Shown here: piece after piece, positions 8,721 through 19,589 of the stretch
Position numbering within the stretch: the first letter of the stretch is position 1
Layout of the letters: the number at the start of each line of letters is the position of its first letter
NCBI GenBank assembly: GCA_017983635.1
Contig: JAGOBA010000002.1
Coordinates: 434,001 to 498,000, forward strand
Direction of reading: 5' to 3'
DNA length: 64,000 nt
Origin: Alphaproteobacteria bacterium
GTDB lineage: Bacteria > Pseudomonadota > Alphaproteobacteria > Micropepsales > Micropepsaceae
The notes under the pieces: model-generated
Databases searched by the model: none
What the model saw: the letters and a program-made list of their open reading frames with translations, nothing else
What the model was told of the DNA's origin: nothing
Translations under genes and position numbers: made by a program

Positions 8721-8909
8721 TCAGAAATCGCTGACGATTCCCTTGCGCTCCCAGTCGCCGAAGCGCGTCGGCTCCGGCCCCGCCGGCCCGCCGATTTCCT
8801 TTGGTCGCGGCTTTTCGTTTTTCGCCTGTTCGGCGCGCCGCGCCTCAGCCTCCGCAAGCGCGCGTTGCGCGGCGGCGGCAATCCGCTCGGCGATTTCCTT
8901 CTCGCTCAT
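8721..8909 (-). CDS. DUF1674 / SdhAF4-like succinate dehydrogenase assembly factor
   Basis: 62 residues from the ATG at 8909. The C-terminus G-P-E-P-T-R-F-G-D-W-E-R-K-G followed by I-V-S-D-F is the signature of DUF1674, the family of mitochondrial SDHAF4. That protein binds flavinylated SdhA and aids complex II assembly. The N-terminal half is a charged, Ala-rich helix. The length is typical of bacterial members. No sdh genes are in the window. Confidence 0.85.
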   Translation of the reverse strand: MSEKEIAERIAAAAQRALAEAEARRAEQAKNEKPRPKEIGGPAGPEPTRFGDWERKGIVSDF

Positions 8910-9032
8910 AACAAACAATATGGCGCGCGAACTGCTGCATCGCAACAGCGCTCACGTCCGCGTGAAACGCGCTTTGTCGCGCGACGTGCGCGCTGTGTCC
9001 CCATATGATCCGCGCAAGCTTGTGGGGGGCTC

Positions 9033-10364
9033 ATGTTAAAGCGCGTCAGTTTTTTCTCGATCGTTCTCTTGTCGATGTTGGCCGCCGCCGCGCACGCGTC
9101 GGACTTCGATCCGAAGGCCGCAACCGAAGCCTATCTGGCCACGATCACCGGTGAGGCCAAGGCGAAATCCGACGCCTATTTCGAAGGCGGCTATTGGTTG
9201 ATCCTCTATGACGCCGCCATTTCGATCGGCATAGCGCTTCTCCTCCTCTTCACGCGCGTCGCGTCCGGCTTGCGCAGCCTCGCTGAGAATCTTCCGTGGC
9301 GCTGGCTGCAAACTTTCGTCTTCTTCGCGCTCTTCATCGCGCTCACCACCGCGCTGACCTTCCCCTACACGATGTATGTCGGGTTCACGCGCGAGCATGC
9401 GTTCGGACTGTCGAATCAATCCTATGACGAATGGTTCGGCGAATACTTGATCGGCGGCGCTGTCGGCCTGGTGATGGGCGCCGTCTTCTTCACGATCCTC
9501 TACGCCATCATCCGCCGCGCGCCGAACACGTGGTGGATCTGGGGCGCCGGCGCGACGTCGTTGTTCTTCGCCTTCGCCGCATTGATCGCCCCGGTCTTCA
9601 TCTCGCCGCTGTTCAATGAGTATAAGCCCATGCGCGACGGCGAGCTGAAACAAGAAATCCTGTCGCTTGCCCGCGCGAACGGCATCCCCGTCAACGACGT
9701 CTTCGAAGTCGACGCCTCAAAGCAAACCAAACGGATCAGCGCAAACGTCCAAGGGTTCCTGGGCACGACGCGCATCTCGCTGAACGACAACCTCTTGAAC
9801 CGCGGCACGCCCGCCGAAGTGCGCGCCGTCATGGCCCACGAGATGGGCCACTACGCACTCGGTCACGTGAACGAGTTGATCGCCTATGCCTCGATCCTAT
9901 CGCTCATCGCCTTCGCGATCGCGCATTTCGGTTTCCACGCGCTGACCGGATCCTTTGGCGGCCTCTGGGGTATCCGCGATATCGCCGATCCTGCCGGCTT
10001 CGCCGTCCTCTCGCTTATGCTCTCGATCATCGGCCTGGTCGGGACGCCGATCACGAACAGTGTGATCCGGATGAACGAGGCCGAAGCCGACATCTACGGC
10101 CTGAACGCCGCCCGCGAGCCGGATGGGTTCGCGACGATCGCGCTCAAGCTGGCGGAGTACCGCAAACTCGACCCGACGCCGTGGGAGGAGTTCGTCTTCT
10201 ACGACCACCCGTCCGGCCGCTCGCGCGTTTCGATGGCCATGCACTGGAAGGCCGAGAACCTTAACGAGCGTTCATCCGTGCCTGTTGCAGCGCAACCGGC
10301 CGCGCAGGGCGCGCCGCCAACCGCGGAAACCCCGCCGACGGCGGCAGCACCGCCTGCGCCATAG
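9033..10364 (+). CDS. M48-family (Ste24-like) membrane metallopeptidase
   Basis: 443 residues: an N-terminal hydrophobic segment ending in A-H-A-S, several further membrane helices, then the zinc motif H-E-M-G-H (about residue 269) and downstream N-E-A-E-A-D supplying the third ligand. The D-H-P-S-G-R-S-R-V motif is typical of CAAX prenyl protease 1/Ste24 relatives. The C-terminus is a Pro/Ala-rich tail. It probably degrades or processes membrane proteins. A second M48 protease, htpX, follows 68 bp downstream on the same strand, so the two may act together in envelope quality control. Confidence 0.92.
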   Translation: MLKRVSFFSIVLLSMLAAAAHASDFDPKAATEAYLATITGEAKAKSDAYFEGGYWLILYDAAISIGIALLLLFTRVASGLRSLAENLPWRWLQTFVFFALFIALTTALTFPYTMYVGFTREHAFGLSNQSYDEWFGEYLIGGAVGLVMGAVFFTILYAIIRRAPNTWWIWGAGATSLFFAFAALIAPVFISPLFNEYKPMRDGELKQEILSLARANGIPVNDVFEVDASKQTKRISANVQGFLGTTRISLNDNLLNRGTPAEVRAVMAHEMGHYALGHVNELIAYASILSLIAFAIAHFGFHALTGSFGGLWGIRDIADPAGFAVLSLMLSIIGLVGTPITNSVIRMNEAEADIYGLNAAREPDGFATIALKLAEYRKLDPTPWEEFVFYDHPSGRSRVSMAMHWKAENLNERSSVPVAAQPAAQGAPPTAETPPTAAAPPAP

Positions 10365-10432
10365 AGTTCCTTGATGGAGGCCCTCATCGCACCTAAATCT
10401 CTGCCCATGACTCGGATGCAGGGCCCCTATCG

Positions 10433-11320
10433 ATGAACTGGACCAAAACCGCGCTTTTGCTCGGCGTGATGACGGCGCTGTTCGTCGGCATCGGCGGCAT
10501 GATCGGCGGCTCGACCGGCATGGTCGTAGCCTTCCTGATCGCTGTCGGCATGAACGCCTTCGCCTATTGGAACTCGGACAAGATGGTCCTGCGCATGTAC
10601 GGCGCGCAGGAAGTGGACGAGCGCTCGGACCCCGACCTTGTCGGCCTCGTGCGCGAACTCGCCCGCCGCGCCCAGCTGCCGATGCCGAAGGTCTACATCG
10701 TGCAGAACCCGCAACCGAACGCCTTTGCGACCGGCCGCGATCCGGCGCACGGCGCGGTCGCCGTGACGACGGGCATCATGCAGCGCCTCTCGCGCGAAGA
10801 GCTCGCTGGCGTCCTCGCCCACGAACTCGCTCACATCAAGAACCGCGACACGTTGATCATGACCGTGACGGCCACCGTCGCCGGCGCGATCTCGATGCTG
10901 GCCAACTTCGGCATGTTCTTCGGCTCCGGCGACAACCGCAACAACCCGCTCGGCATCATCGGCTCGCTCGCGCTCGTGATCCTGGCCCCGATGGCGGCAT
11001 TACTGGTGCAGTCCGCGATCAGCCGCACCCGCGAGTACGAGGCCGACCGCATCGGCGCTGAAATCGCCGGCCAGCCGCTCTGGCTCGCCTCGGCGCTCGA
11101 GCGCATTCAATCGGGCGCTGAGCGCGTGATGAACACGGACGCGGAGCGTAACCCCGCGACCGCGCATATGTTCATCATCAACCCACTGGCGGGGCAGGGG
11201 ATGGACAATCTCTTCTCGACGCATCCGTCGACGCAAAACCGCATCGCGAAGCTGCAAGAGATGGCCCAAGGCATGTACGGTGCCGCGCAAGAAGCGCCGC
11301 GCCGTGGGCCTTGGGGTTGA
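10433..11320 (+). CDS. htpX: Protease HtpX
   Basis: 295 residues. Two N-terminal membrane helices are followed by the zinc motif H-E-L-A-H (about residue 130) with I-K-N-R-D-T, another hydrophobic hairpin and S-R-T-R-E-Y-E-A-D carrying the Glu ligand. HtpX is an inner-membrane M48 endoprotease that removes misfolded membrane proteins. The stop overlaps the start region of rsmB, so translation is probably coupled. The htpX-rsmB order is common in alphaproteobacteria. Confidence 0.96.
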   Translation: MNWTKTALLLGVMTALFVGIGGMIGGSTGMVVAFLIAVGMNAFAYWNSDKMVLRMYGAQEVDERSDPDLVGLVRELARRAQLPMPKVYIVQNPQPNAFATGRDPAHGAVAVTTGIMQRLSREELAGVLAHELAHIKNRDTLIMTVTATVAGAISMLANFGMFFGSGDNRNNPLGIIGSLALVILAPMAALLVQSAISRTREYEADRIGAEIAGQPLWLASALERIQSGAERVMNTDAERNPATAHMFIINPLAGQGMDNLFSTHPSTQNRIAKLQEMAQGMYGAAQEAPRRGPWG

Positions 11321-12615
11321 AGCCGCGCGCGAAACCGGCCGAGACCCAAGGCCTAGGTGCGCGCGGCGCGGCTCTTGCGACGCTATCGTCCGTCTTCTTC
11401 AGCGAACGCCCGTTGACGGAATCGCTTGAGCAAGCACTGGCCAAAGCCGGCCTCGAACCGCGCGACGCCGCCTTCGCCCGCGCCATCGTCACCACCGCGC
11501 TCCGCCGTCTCGGCGAAATCGATCACGTCATTGCAAGCTTCCTGCGCGAACCGCTTCCGGTGCGTTCGGGCCCTGCGGAGTTAATCCTGCGTCTGGCCGC
11601 CGCCGAACTTCTCTTCCTCGACGTCGCCCCGCACGCGGCGGTCAGCTCTGCCGTCGCCCTCGCCGATAAAGATCACCGCGCCCGCCACTTCAAAGGCCTG
11701 ATCAACGCCGTCGCGCGCCGCATTGCCGGCGAAGGCAAGGCGATGCTTCCGACGCTTGATGCCGAACGCCTCAACACGCCGCCCTGGGCCTGGGACAACT
11801 GGGTCGCAGCCTACGGCGAAGACGCCGCGCGAGCGATCGCCAAAGCGCACGCCGTCGAACCGCTGCTGGACATCACCGTTAAAGACGACGCCGAAGCCTG
11901 GGCGCAAAAGCTCGACGCGAAGCTACTCGCGAGCGGCACCCTTCGTCGCGCCGCCGGCGGACGCATCGAAGACCTCCCTGGCTATGCCGAAGGCGCCTGG
12001 TGGATCCAAGATGCAGCCGCTGCGATCCCCGTGACCCTGCTCGGCAATGTCAAAACCAAAACCGTCATCGACCTCTGCGCCGCCCCCGGCGGCAAGACCG
12101 CGCAACTTGCTGCAGCTGGGGCGAAAGTCACCGCGGTCGATCACGCCTTCGAGCGCATGAAGCGCGTGATGGCAAACCTCGCCCGCCTGAAGCTCACGGC
12201 CGAGATCGAAGTCGCCGACGCCCTAACCTGGCGCCCCAAAGCTCTGGCTGACGCCGTCCTCCTCGACGCGCCCTGCACCGCCACCGGCACCGTCCGCCGC
12301 CACCCCGACGTGCTCTGGCGCAAAGACCTCTCCGACGTCATGGCCCAAGCCGACCTGCAACGCCGCCTGCTCGACGCCGCGGCGGAGATGGTCAAGCCCG
12401 GCGGCACGCTCCTCTACTGCGTCTGCTCGCTCGCCCCCGAAGAAGGCGAACACATCGTCGACGCCTTTCTGGCCAACAACAAAGCCTTCACCCGCGACCC
12501 CATCATGGGCGAATTCGCAACCAAGGCCGGCGACCTGCGCACACTCCCCAATCAGTGGGCAGATATCGGCGGCCTCGACGGCTTCTACGCCGCCCGCTTG
12601 CGGAGCCGCCCATGA
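11317..12615 (+). CDS. rsmB: 16S rRNA (cytosine-967-C5)-methyltransferase RsmB
   Basis: About 432 residues. The N-terminal NusB-like RNA-binding domain (about 10-150) is followed by a Rossmann methyltransferase domain with the SAM motif L-C-A-A-P-G-G-K-T. Two cysteine motifs are present: D-A-P-C-T-A-T-G and [10 protein letters not shown], the latter with the catalytic Cys. The start is a TTG whose last bases overlap the htpX stop (TTGA); another in-frame TTG lies two codons earlier. It methylates 16S rRNA during ribosome maturation. rpe follows 19 bp downstream. Confidence 0.95.
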   Translation: MKPRAKPAETQGLGARGAALATLSSVFFSERPLTESLEQALAKAGLEPRDAAFARAIVTTALRRLGEIDHVIASFLREPLPVRSGPAELILRLAAAELLFLDVAPHAAVSSAVALADKDHRARHFKGLINAVARRIAGEGKAMLPTLDAERLNTPPWAWDNWVAAYGEDAARAIAKAHAVEPLLDITVKDDAEAWAQKLDAKLLASGTLRRAAGGRIEDLPGYAEGAWWIQDAAAAIPVTLLGNVKTKTVIDLCAAPGGKTAQLAAAGAKVTAVDHAFERMKRVMANLARLKLTAEIEVADALTWRPKALADAVLLDAPCTATGTVRRHPDVLWRKDLSDVMAQADLQRRLLDAAAEMVKPGGTLLYCVCSLAPEEGEHIVDAFLANNKAFTRDPIMGEFATKAGDLRTLPNQWADIGGLDGFYAARLRSRP

Positions 12616-12634
12616 ACCCGCTAAAGCCCCGCCC

Positions 12635-13300
12635 ATGAAGAAGCTCCCGAAGATCGCCCCCTCGATTCTCGCCGCGGATTTCGCCAGGTTGGGCGAGGAA
12701 GTCCGCGCGGTGACAGAGGCCGGCGCCGACTACATCCACGTCGACGTGATGGACGGCCATTTCGTGCCCAACATCTCGATCGGTCCGCAAATGGTGAAGG
12801 CGCTACGCCCTCACACAAAGCTGCCGCTCGACGTCCACTTGATGATTTCCCCGGTCGATCCCTACATTAAGGAATTCGCCGATGCGGGCGCCGATATCAT
12901 CACCGTTCACCCCGAAGCTGGCCCGCACGTCCACCGGACGGTGCAATTGATCAAGAGTTTCGGCAAAAAAGCCGGTGTCTCGCTCAATCCGGGTTCGCCG
13001 ATTTCGCTAATCGAGCATATCTTGGGCGACATCGATCTGATTCTCGTGATGACCGTCAATCCGGGATTCGGGGGGCAAAGCTTCATCGATGGGCAGCGCG
13101 CCAAGATGCGGGACATCCGCGCGCTGATCGATCGATCGGGCAGGGCGATTGAGTTGGAGGTCGACGGAGGTATCAATGGGCAAACCGCTGCCCTCGCTGT
13201 CGAAGCAGGAGCCGACGTCCTCGTCGCCGGAACCGCCGCGTTTGCAGGCGGAGCCGCCCGCTATCGCGACAACATCGCAAAACTCCGTGGCGGCGGCTGA
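12635..13300 (+). CDS. rpe: Ribulose-phosphate 3-epimerase
   Basis: 221 residues, full length. It interconverts ribulose-5-P and xylulose-5-P in the pentose phosphate pathway. Motifs: A-P-S-I-L-A-A-D-F at the N-terminus, H-V-D-V-M-D-G-H-F-V-P-N with metal ligands, D-V-H-L-M-I, M-T-V-N-P-G-F-G-G-Q, and E-V-D-G-G-I-N. The 3' end is overlapped out of frame by the next gene. Confidence 0.97.
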   Translation: MKKLPKIAPSILAADFARLGEEVRAVTEAGADYIHVDVMDGHFVPNISIGPQMVKALRPHTKLPLDVHLMISPVDPYIKEFADAGADIITVHPEAGPHVHRTVQLIKSFGKKAGVSLNPGSPISLIEHILGDIDLILVMTVNPGFGGQSFIDGQRAKMRDIRALIDRSGRAIELEVDGGINGQTAALAVEAGADVLVAGTAAFAGGAARYRDNIAKLRGGG

Positions 13301-15041
13301 ACAAGCGGCGGCGGACGAGAAGCCGCCCGTCTACAAGCTCAACGTCGGTGCCCACGCGCGCGAGTTCATCGAAGGCGCGCGCGCCGGCGCCCGCGAGGCG
13401 ATCGCGCGCCGCCTGCACAAATCGGGCTTTTGGCAACGCGGCCTAAACGGCCCGGCCCCCGACCGCGTCCTTGTCCACCCGCGCTCGTTCTACCCGAAGA
13501 GCATCGCCGAGGCCGAGCTTCTGCTCATGGGCCGCTTCCGCATGCCGGGCGGTGACGCAACCGCGCGCGACGGCTCACCGTTCTTCATCAACCCGCCCAG
13601 TGAACTCTGGAGCGAAAGCCTGCATTCGTTCCATTGGCTCCGCCACTTTGATGCTGGTGGCTCCGAGCCCGTGCAAGAACACCTGCGCCAGCTGATCGCT
13701 CATTGGGTCCGCGCACACGGCAATTGGCATGACGTCGCCTGGCGCCCGCACGTGATCGCACGCCGCCTGATGACGTGGGCGAGCTTCGGCAAGCTGATCC
13801 TGCAAAACGCCGACGTGTTGTTCAGAAGCCGTGTCCTGCTCTCGATGTCGCGCCAAGCGCGCCACCTCGCCAAGACCGCTCAAGCTGCGCCACCCGGCAT
13901 CGACCGTATGACGACCGCGATCGGCCTCGTGCAGTCGGGTGTCTTCCTCCCCGGCGGCGATGGCCGCATGGCCAAGGGCCTGCACATGCTCGCCGAACAA
14001 CTCGGCGAACAAATCCTCCCCGACGGCAGCCACATCAGCCGCAATCCCGAAACGGTCCTTGCTGTTGCAAGCGACCTGCTCTCGCTCGTCGACGCGATGG
14101 TCCAGCGCGATCTGATCGTGCCCGTCACGATCCGCCGCGCGCTCGACCGCATGATGCCCATGATCCGCTTCCTGCTGCACGGCGACGGCCGCCTCGCACT
14201 CTTCAACGGCAGCACCGAAGGTGTCGGCGGCTGGGCGCAAACACTGCTCTCCTACGACTCCGGCCGCAGCCGCTTGGCGCCCACGTCGCTCGGCGGCTAT
14301 CAGCGCCTCACCGGCGGCGAGACGCTCGCCATTGTCGATGTCGGCCTCATGCCGCCGCCGGCACTCTCGACCGGCACGCACGCGGGCTCGCTCTCGTTCG
14401 AACTCTCGGCCGGCGACGAACGCATCATCGTCAACTGCGGCTCGTCCTACACGAAGGGCACCGAGTGGACGCAGGCGATGCGCGCGACCGCCGCGCACTC
14501 GACCGTCACCGTCGCCGACACCTCATCCGCCCACATCATGAGCGGCCCGTGGGCACAGCGCCTGCTCGGGCCACGTCTTGTCGATGGTCCGACCCGCGTC
14601 GAAACCAAACGCAACGAAAACGAAGACGGCGTCCTACTCGAGACCAACCACGACGGCTACGCGCGCCCGTTCGGCATCACGCATGAGCGCCGCCTGTTCC
14701 TCTCCCATGACGGCAGCGACATCCGCGGCGAAGACCGGCTCGTCCCGCGCATAGGTGCCGAGCGCCGCTTCGCCGTGCGCTTCCACCTGCACCCCTCGGT
14801 GAAAGCCGCGCGCAGCGCCGACAAGCGTGCCGTGATCCTGACGCTCCCTTCGGGCAACACCTGGCGCTTCGGCAGCGACGCCGACCTCGACCTCACCGAC
14901 GGCGTCTATCTCGGCACCGGCGACGCGATCCGCAAATCACAGCAGATCGTGGTCCTGGGCAGCGTCGCAGGCGAGCCGACAATCGTGAAATGGGCCTTGA
15001 AAAAGGCCACAAACGCGAGCGCTGAGACGCCTGTGAATTGA
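13176..15041 (+). CDS. Heparinase II/III-like protein
   Basis: 621 residues from the ATG at 13176. That ATG has a strong GGAGG site 5 bp upstream but lies 125 bp inside rpe, in another frame. A GTG at 13287 would reduce the overlap to 14 bp and is an alternative. The first 45 residues are Pro/Ser-rich low complexity. The rest is an alpha-toroid (about 60-350) followed by a beta-sandwich with H-A-G-S-L-S-F-E and A-A-H-S-T-V-T-V, typical of Hepar_II_III. Family members cleave uronate-containing polysaccharides, but the alphaproteobacterial rpe-purH-linked members have no proven substrate. Confidence 0.88.
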   Translation: MGKPLPSLSKQEPTSSSPEPPRLQAEPPAIATTSQNSVAAAEQAAADEKPPVYKLNVGAHAREFIEGARAGAREAIARRLHKSGFWQRGLNGPAPDRVLVHPRSFYPKSIAEAELLLMGRFRMPGGDATARDGSPFFINPPSELWSESLHSFHWLRHFDAGGSEPVQEHLRQLIAHWVRAHGNWHDVAWRPHVIARRLMTWASFGKLILQNADVLFRSRVLLSMSRQARHLAKTAQAAPPGIDRMTTAIGLVQSGVFLPGGDGRMAKGLHMLAEQLGEQILPDGSHISRNPETVLAVASDLLSLVDAMVQRDLIVPVTIRRALDRMMPMIRFLLHGDGRLALFNGSTEGVGGWAQTLLSYDSGRSRLAPTSLGGYQRLTGGETLAIVDVGLMPPPALSTGTHAGSLSFELSAGDERIIVNCGSSYTKGTEWTQAMRATAAHSTVTVADTSSAHIMSGPWAQRLLGPRLVDGPTRVETKRNENEDGVLLETNHDGYARPFGITHERRLFLSHDGSDIRGEDRLVPRIGAERRFAVRFHLHPSVKAARSADKRAVILTLPSGNTWRFGSDADLDLTDGVYLGTGDAIRKSQQIVVLGSVAGEPTIVKWALKKATNASAETPVN

Positions 15042-15114
15042 GACATTCCGGCGCTTGGGGGAGAGTGCCTTCGCGTGCTATTGCGCCCGCGCCAACGATG
15101 GAACAGGCGCCCCC

Positions 15115-16728
15115 ATGACCTTTGAGAACTTTCGTCCCGTTCGCCGGGCGCTCATTTCCGTTTCCGACAAGACCGGCCTCATCGACTTCGCCAAGGGCCT
15201 CGCCGCCCTCGGCGTCGATTTGATCTCGACCGGCGGCACGTCAAAGGCGATCGCCGACGCAGGCCTCAAGGTCACCGATGTCTCAACCGTCACCGGCTTC
15301 CCGGAGATGATGGACGGCCGCATCAAGACGCTGCACCCGCGCGTCCATGGCGGCCTGCTCGCGTTGCGCGACGAACCCAGCCACGCCAAGGCGATGAAAG
15401 AGCACGGCATTGAAGGCATCGATCTGCTCGTGTGCAATCTCTATCCGTTCGAAGCGACCGTCGCCCGCAAAGCTTCGTTCGAAGACACGATCGAGAACAT
15501 CGACATCGGCGGCCCCGCGATGATCCGCGCCGCGTCCAAGAATCACGGCTACGTCGCCGTGATCGTCGATGTCGAAGACTATGCAACGACCTTGGGTGAG
15601 CTGAACGCGAACAAGGGCTCGCTCTCGCTGGCCACCCGCAAGACGCTCGCGGCCCGCGCCTACGCCCGCACCGCGGCCTACGACGCCGCGATCGCAAACT
15701 GGTTCGAAGGTGAACTCGCGGCGAACAAGAAGGTCGAAGATCGCACGCCCCCGCGCCGCTTCGCGATCGGCGGCAAGCTGAAGCAAGGTCTGCGCTACGG
15801 CGAAAACCCGCATCAGCAGGCGGCGTTCTACGTTACCGGCGAACAACGCTACGGCGTCGCCACGGCCGAACAAGTCGGCGGCAAGGAGCTCTCCTACAAC
15901 AACATCAACGATACCGACGCAGCCTACGAATGCGTCGCCGAGTTCGACCCGAAGACGCCGGTTGTCGCCATCATCAAGCACGCGAACCCGTGCGGCGTCG
16001 CAACCGCGCCGACGCTGGTTGAGGCCTACACGTTGGCCCTGCGCTGCGATCCGGTGAGCGCCTTTGGCGGCATCATCGCCTGCAATCGTAAACTCGATGG
16101 CGCCACAGCCAGCGAACTCGCGAAGATATTCACCGAAGTGATCATCGCTCCTGACGCCGACGAAGATGCCAAGAAAATCTTGAGCGCAAAAAAGAACCTG
16201 CGCCTGCTGCTTGCGGGCGGGCTGCCCGATCCCGCCACGCCCGGCATGACGCTACGCACGGTGGCGGGCGGCTTCCTCGCTCAGTCGCGCGACGCCGGCC
16301 GCATCACCGAAAAGGATCTGCGCGTCGTAACGAAGCGCAAGCCCACCGACCGCGAACTCGCCGATCTCCTTTTCGCCTTCCGCGTGGCCAAGCACGTGAA
16401 GTCGAACACGATCGTCTACGCCAAGAACGGCGCTACCGCCGGAATCGGCGCGGGCCAGATGAGCCGCATCGACAGCGCGCGCATCGCCGCCTGGAAAGCG
16501 CAAGAAGCCGCGAAGGCGGCGGGGCTAAGCGAGTCGCTTGCAAAAGGTTCTGCCGTCGCCTCTGACGCCTTCTTCCCGTTTGCCGACGGCCTACTCGCCG
16601 CGGCCGAAGCGGGCGCGACCGCGGTCATCCAACCCGGCGGCTCGATCCGCGACGACGAAGTCATCGCCGCCGCCGACGATCGCGGCCTTGCCATGGTCTT
16701 CACCGGCATGCGCCACTTCAGGCATTAG
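15115..16728 (+). CDS. purH: Bifunctional AICAR transformylase/IMP cyclohydrolase
   Basis: 537 residues from the ATG at 15115; an earlier in-frame ATG would add 20 residues unlike the family. The N-terminal MGS-like IMP cyclohydrolase domain has [10 protein letters not shown] and I-S-T-G-G-T. The C-terminal AICAR formyltransferase domain has I-I-K-H-A-N-P-C-G with the catalytic Lys-His, and S-A-F-G-G-I-I. It performs the last two steps of de novo purine synthesis. The last bases (16701-16723) are repeated exactly at 17958-17980. Confidence 0.97.
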   Translation: MTFENFRPVRRALISVSDKTGLIDFAKGLAALGVDLISTGGTSKAIADAGLKVTDVSTVTGFPEMMDGRIKTLHPRVHGGLLALRDEPSHAKAMKEHGIEGIDLLVCNLYPFEATVARKASFEDTIENIDIGGPAMIRAASKNHGYVAVIVDVEDYATTLGELNANKGSLSLATRKTLAARAYARTAAYDAAIANWFEGELAANKKVEDRTPPRRFAIGGKLKQGLRYGENPHQQAAFYVTGEQRYGVATAEQVGGKELSYNNINDTDAAYECVAEFDPKTPVVAIIKHANPCGVATAPTLVEAYTLALRCDPVSAFGGIIACNRKLDGATASELAKIFTEVIIAPDADEDAKKILSAKKNLRLLLAGGLPDPATPGMTLRTVAGGFLAQSRDAGRITEKDLRVVTKRKPTDRELADLLFAFRVAKHVKSNTIVYAKNGATAGIGAGQMSRIDSARIAAWKAQEAAKAAGLSESLAKGSAVASDAFFPFADGLLAAAEAGATAVIQPGGSIRDDEVIAAADDRGLAMVFTGMRHFRH

Positions 16729-16979
16729 CAGACGACGCGTCGCGATGGTCGGTGCTGCAGACCCAGCGCTTCCGGAAATACAGACGCAGCGTTGCGCAAT
16801 TGCGCGACGCGATTGGCGCTTCGCACTGATGCACAGAAGACTCACTGCACACATTGATTGCCGCGGCGCGAAAGCCGTCGTTGTCTGAAGAACCCGCTCT
16901 CTCGATAGTCTTCGTGATGTGCGAATCGAGTCGGCCATTGGGCGCCGGCACTCACGACGGATTTCCGGGGAGATAGCTT

Positions 16980-17816
16980 ATGCGTTTCAAGACAACCTTG
17001 TTGGCTTCGGCGGCCGGTGCAGCAGTGTTGGCCACGGTTCCGGTGGCCCAAGCGGGCGGCACTTACATCTCGCTCTTCGGCGGCTGGAACCGCGCCAACG
17101 ATCTCAAAAGCCACTCTGGCTCGGGCACTGTCGCGGTCCCAGTTTCTGGCAGTCACGGGACAACGAATACGACCACCCACTCGCACGCCACGACCTTCAC
17201 GTTTGCGTCGAATTTTTTCAACAGTGGCGCGAAAGCTGAAGGTGGCTTCGTGTTGGGAGCCGCTGTCGGTGGTGATCTCAGCCAGGTGTTGAAGGGACTG
17301 CGCGGCGAGCTGGAGCTTGCCTACCGTCAGAACAAGTTCAAGAGCGGAAACCAGGTCGTTACAAATCCGGGAGCAACAACCCGAACGGCTACATTCCCAG
17401 ATTCAGCCGGCACTCTCACTCTCACTGGAACTTTTGCAGGGGGGACATCCGTTGCATCAGGCCGCGGCGAGCTGCAGACGTGGACGCTTCTGGCGAACGC
17501 CTGGTATGACATCGACTTGGGCAGCGACTTGACGCCCTACATCGGTGGCGGCATCGGCTACGCCGACAACGAACTGAAGCACGGCGCGTTGGCTGACGGT
17601 TCGGGCGACGACTTCGCTTGGCAACTTGGCGCCGGCATCAACTACAAGATCGGCGACAAGACCTCGATCGGTGTCGGCTACCGCTATGTCGATGCCGGCG
17701 ACATCAAAATAACGCTCGCCAGCCGCCCCGGCGGTTCGCCGCCGGAAGGCACCTATGACTATGACGTTCAAAGTCACGCGGTCATGGCGAACATCAACTT
17801 CCAGTTCGGCAAGTAA
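16980..17816 (+). CDS. Outer-membrane beta-barrel protein
   Basis: 278 residues. The signal peptide ends at V-A-Q-A, followed by alternating amphipathic strands: L-F-G-G-W-N-R, a long polar loop rich in Thr/Ser/His, G-E-L-E-L-A-Y-R, P-Y-I-G-G-G-I-G-Y, S-I-G-V-G-Y-R-Y and a C-terminal N-I-N-F-Q-F-G-K. This is the pattern of small 8-stranded surface-antigen/opacity-type barrels. About 250 bp of non-coding DNA precede it (16729-16979), presumably its promoter; I see no other gene there. It lies between purH and a decayed purH 3' copy, suggesting insertion or duplication. Confidence 0.85.
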   Translation: MRFKTTLLASAAGAAVLATVPVAQAGGTYISLFGGWNRANDLKSHSGSGTVAVPVSGSHGTTNTTTHSHATTFTFASNFFNSGAKAEGGFVLGAAVGGDLSQVLKGLRGELELAYRQNKFKSGNQVVTNPGATTRTATFPDSAGTLTLTGTFAGGTSVASGRGELQTWTLLANAWYDIDLGSDLTPYIGGGIGYADNELKHGALADGSGDDFAWQLGAGINYKIGDKTSIGVGYRYVDAGDIKITLASRPGGSPPEGTYDYDVQSHAVMANINFQFGK

Positions 17817-17844
17817 AGCGAACTCGAACGAAGCCCGCCTCTCG

Positions 17845-17985
17845 AAGTATGTGAAGTCGAACCCGGCCGTCTACGCGAACGCGTGTGACGGTCGGCGTCG
17901 GCGCGGGCCAAATAAGCGACAGTGCCGCGGATCGCAGCCTGGAAGGTCCACGCTCGACACCGGCATGCGCCACTTCAGGCTCTGA
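17845..17985 (+). pseudogene. Decayed copy of the purH 3' end
   Basis: In one frame it reads K-Y-V-K-S-N-P-A-V-Y-A-N, compared with [12 protein letters not shown] in PurH. After a frameshift V-G-V-G-A-G-Q matches PurH A-G-I-G-A-G-Q, and it ends with T-G-M-R-H-F-R, the PurH C-terminus. About 200 bp of the true gene are deleted in between. The final 23 bp (17958-17980) equal 16701-16723 in purH. It sits directly downstream of the outer-membrane barrel gene. Confidence 0.8.
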
Positions 17986-17991
17986 CGAAGC

Positions 17992-19455
17992 TCACGCCAC
18001 CGCCACCGCGCGTTCGTTCTTCACGAACAGCATCATCGCGAAACCGATTGCGAGCAAGAACAAGATCGAGCCAAGCCCGATCGCTTGGCTTTGCGACCAC
18101 TCCGTCGCGCGCGCGACGACAAACGGCGCGAGGAATGCCGTCGCCGTGCCCGATAGCGCGTAAAGCCCAAAGAATTCCGTCATCTTCGACGCTGGCGCAA
18201 TCCGTGCCAGCATCGTGCGGCTGTTCGCATAGGACGCCGTGATGAAGATCGCGATGATGATCACAATGATCAGATAGATCAATTCCGGCCAGGTGTTGAA
18301 GAACGGCAGGCTATGCACGGGAGGCAGGGTCGTGTCGTACGGGATCACGAACAAGATCGTGTCCGGCGCCATCGAGAGCGACAGGACTAAACCGACCATC
18401 GTGCCCCCAACCGAGATCATGATCCCGCGCTGCGAGCCGAACGTGTGGTCGAGCCAGCCGCCGAACACGCCGCCGAACGTCGCGAAGATGCTCAAGACGA
18501 CGCCGTAGACCAGCATATCCAGCGGCCCCCACGCGAACGTCGTCGACGCATAGATGCCGCCGAAGATCAGGATCGCGTTGTTGCCGTCGTTATAGATCAT
18601 CCGCGCGACCAGATAGGTCGTTACATTCTTATAGTTGCGAAGGCCGCGCACGGTGCGTAGCAACGACGTCACGCCGCGGTCGATCGCAGCCAGCGGCCCG
18701 AGCGCCGTCTTCGGCTGGTCCGGCGTAAAGAAAAACATCGGCAACCCGAAGATCAGGAACCAAACGACGAAGAGCGGCCCGACCATCCGTTCCGGCTCGT
18801 GCGCCGCTTGGTCGATCCCGAACCAAGGCGCGGCCGGCACGAACGGCCAATCGACCACGCCCGGCAACACGAAGAAGATCAACATGAAGACAAGCAGCAC
18901 CACGCCCGAGAGATTGCCGAGCGCGAGCGCCAGCCCGGACAACGCACCGACCTTCTTCTCCGGCACCAGCGTCGGAAGCATGGCGTTGTGAAACACGGCT
19001 GTGAAGTCGAAAGACACGAACGTTGCGATCAAAAGCGCGCAAATCGCCACGAACGAAAGCCCGCCCTCGTTCGGCAACGCATACCAAAGCAAGCCGGCGG
19101 TCGCCGCCAGCGACACCGACCAGACGAACAGCCAAGGCTTGCGCCGCCCGCCGGCGTCCGCGATCGCGCCCATGAACGGCGCCACGATCGCTATGATAAA
19201 CCCAGCGGCGGAGTTGAGATCCGCCCAGAGCGCCTGGCCCTTGACCGCGTTGCCGACCAAATGCTGCGCGAAGTAAGGCGCGAAGATATAGATCGTGATC
19301 AGCAGGACGTGCGGATTGCGCGCACCTTCAAACCAAGCCCACGCCCATTGACCCAGTGGTGAGGCGCAAGCCCCGCCGCTCGCTGACACGCCGGACGGCG
19401 CGGTTTGCCAACGCTCAAGCGTCGTCGGTTTGGCAGGCGGCGCCGTCTCGTTCAT
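17992..19455 (-). CDS. MFS transporter
   Basis: 487 residues from the ATG at 19455 (an upstream ATG at 19500 is possible). About 12 hydrophobic segments are visible, with a cytoplasmic loop D-A-G-G-R-R-K-P-W after helix 2-3, a variant of the MFS motif A. Long inserts lie between helices, as in Atg22/UMF1-like and glycoside/cation symporter-like members. It probably exports or imports a small molecule; the substrate is unknown. The gene runs alone, divergent from the EamA transporter gene. Confidence 0.85.
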   Translation of the reverse strand: MNETAPPAKPTTLERWQTAPSGVSASGGACASPLGQWAWAWFEGARNPHVLLITIYIFAPYFAQHLVGNAVKGQALWADLNSAAGFIIAIVAPFMGAIADAGGRRKPWLFVWSVSLAATAGLLWYALPNEGGLSFVAICALLIATFVSFDFTAVFHNAMLPTLVPEKKVGALSGLALALGNLSGVVLLVFMLIFFVLPGVVDWPFVPAAPWFGIDQAAHEPERMVGPLFVVWFLIFGLPMFFFTPDQPKTALGPLAAIDRGVTSLLRTVRGLRNYKNVTTYLVARMIYNDGNNAILIFGGIYASTTFAWGPLDMLVYGVVLSIFATFGGVFGGWLDHTFGSQRGIMISVGGTMVGLVLSLSMAPDTILFVIPYDTTLPPVHSLPFFNTWPELIYLIIVIIIAIFITASYANSRTMLARIAPASKMTEFFGLYALSGTATAFLAPFVVARATEWSQSQAIGLGSILFLLAIGFAMMLFVKNERAVAVA

Positions 19456-19589
19456 AGGACCCTGGAACGTTGCAATGGCGTGGTCGCCAAGCTTACGCAT
19501 GAACCGGCGCGACAAGCGAGTGCCTTGACGGAACCGTGAGCGCCAAGCTCCAGTGCATCCGTGCGTCACCCCCATCGATCGATTAACGA

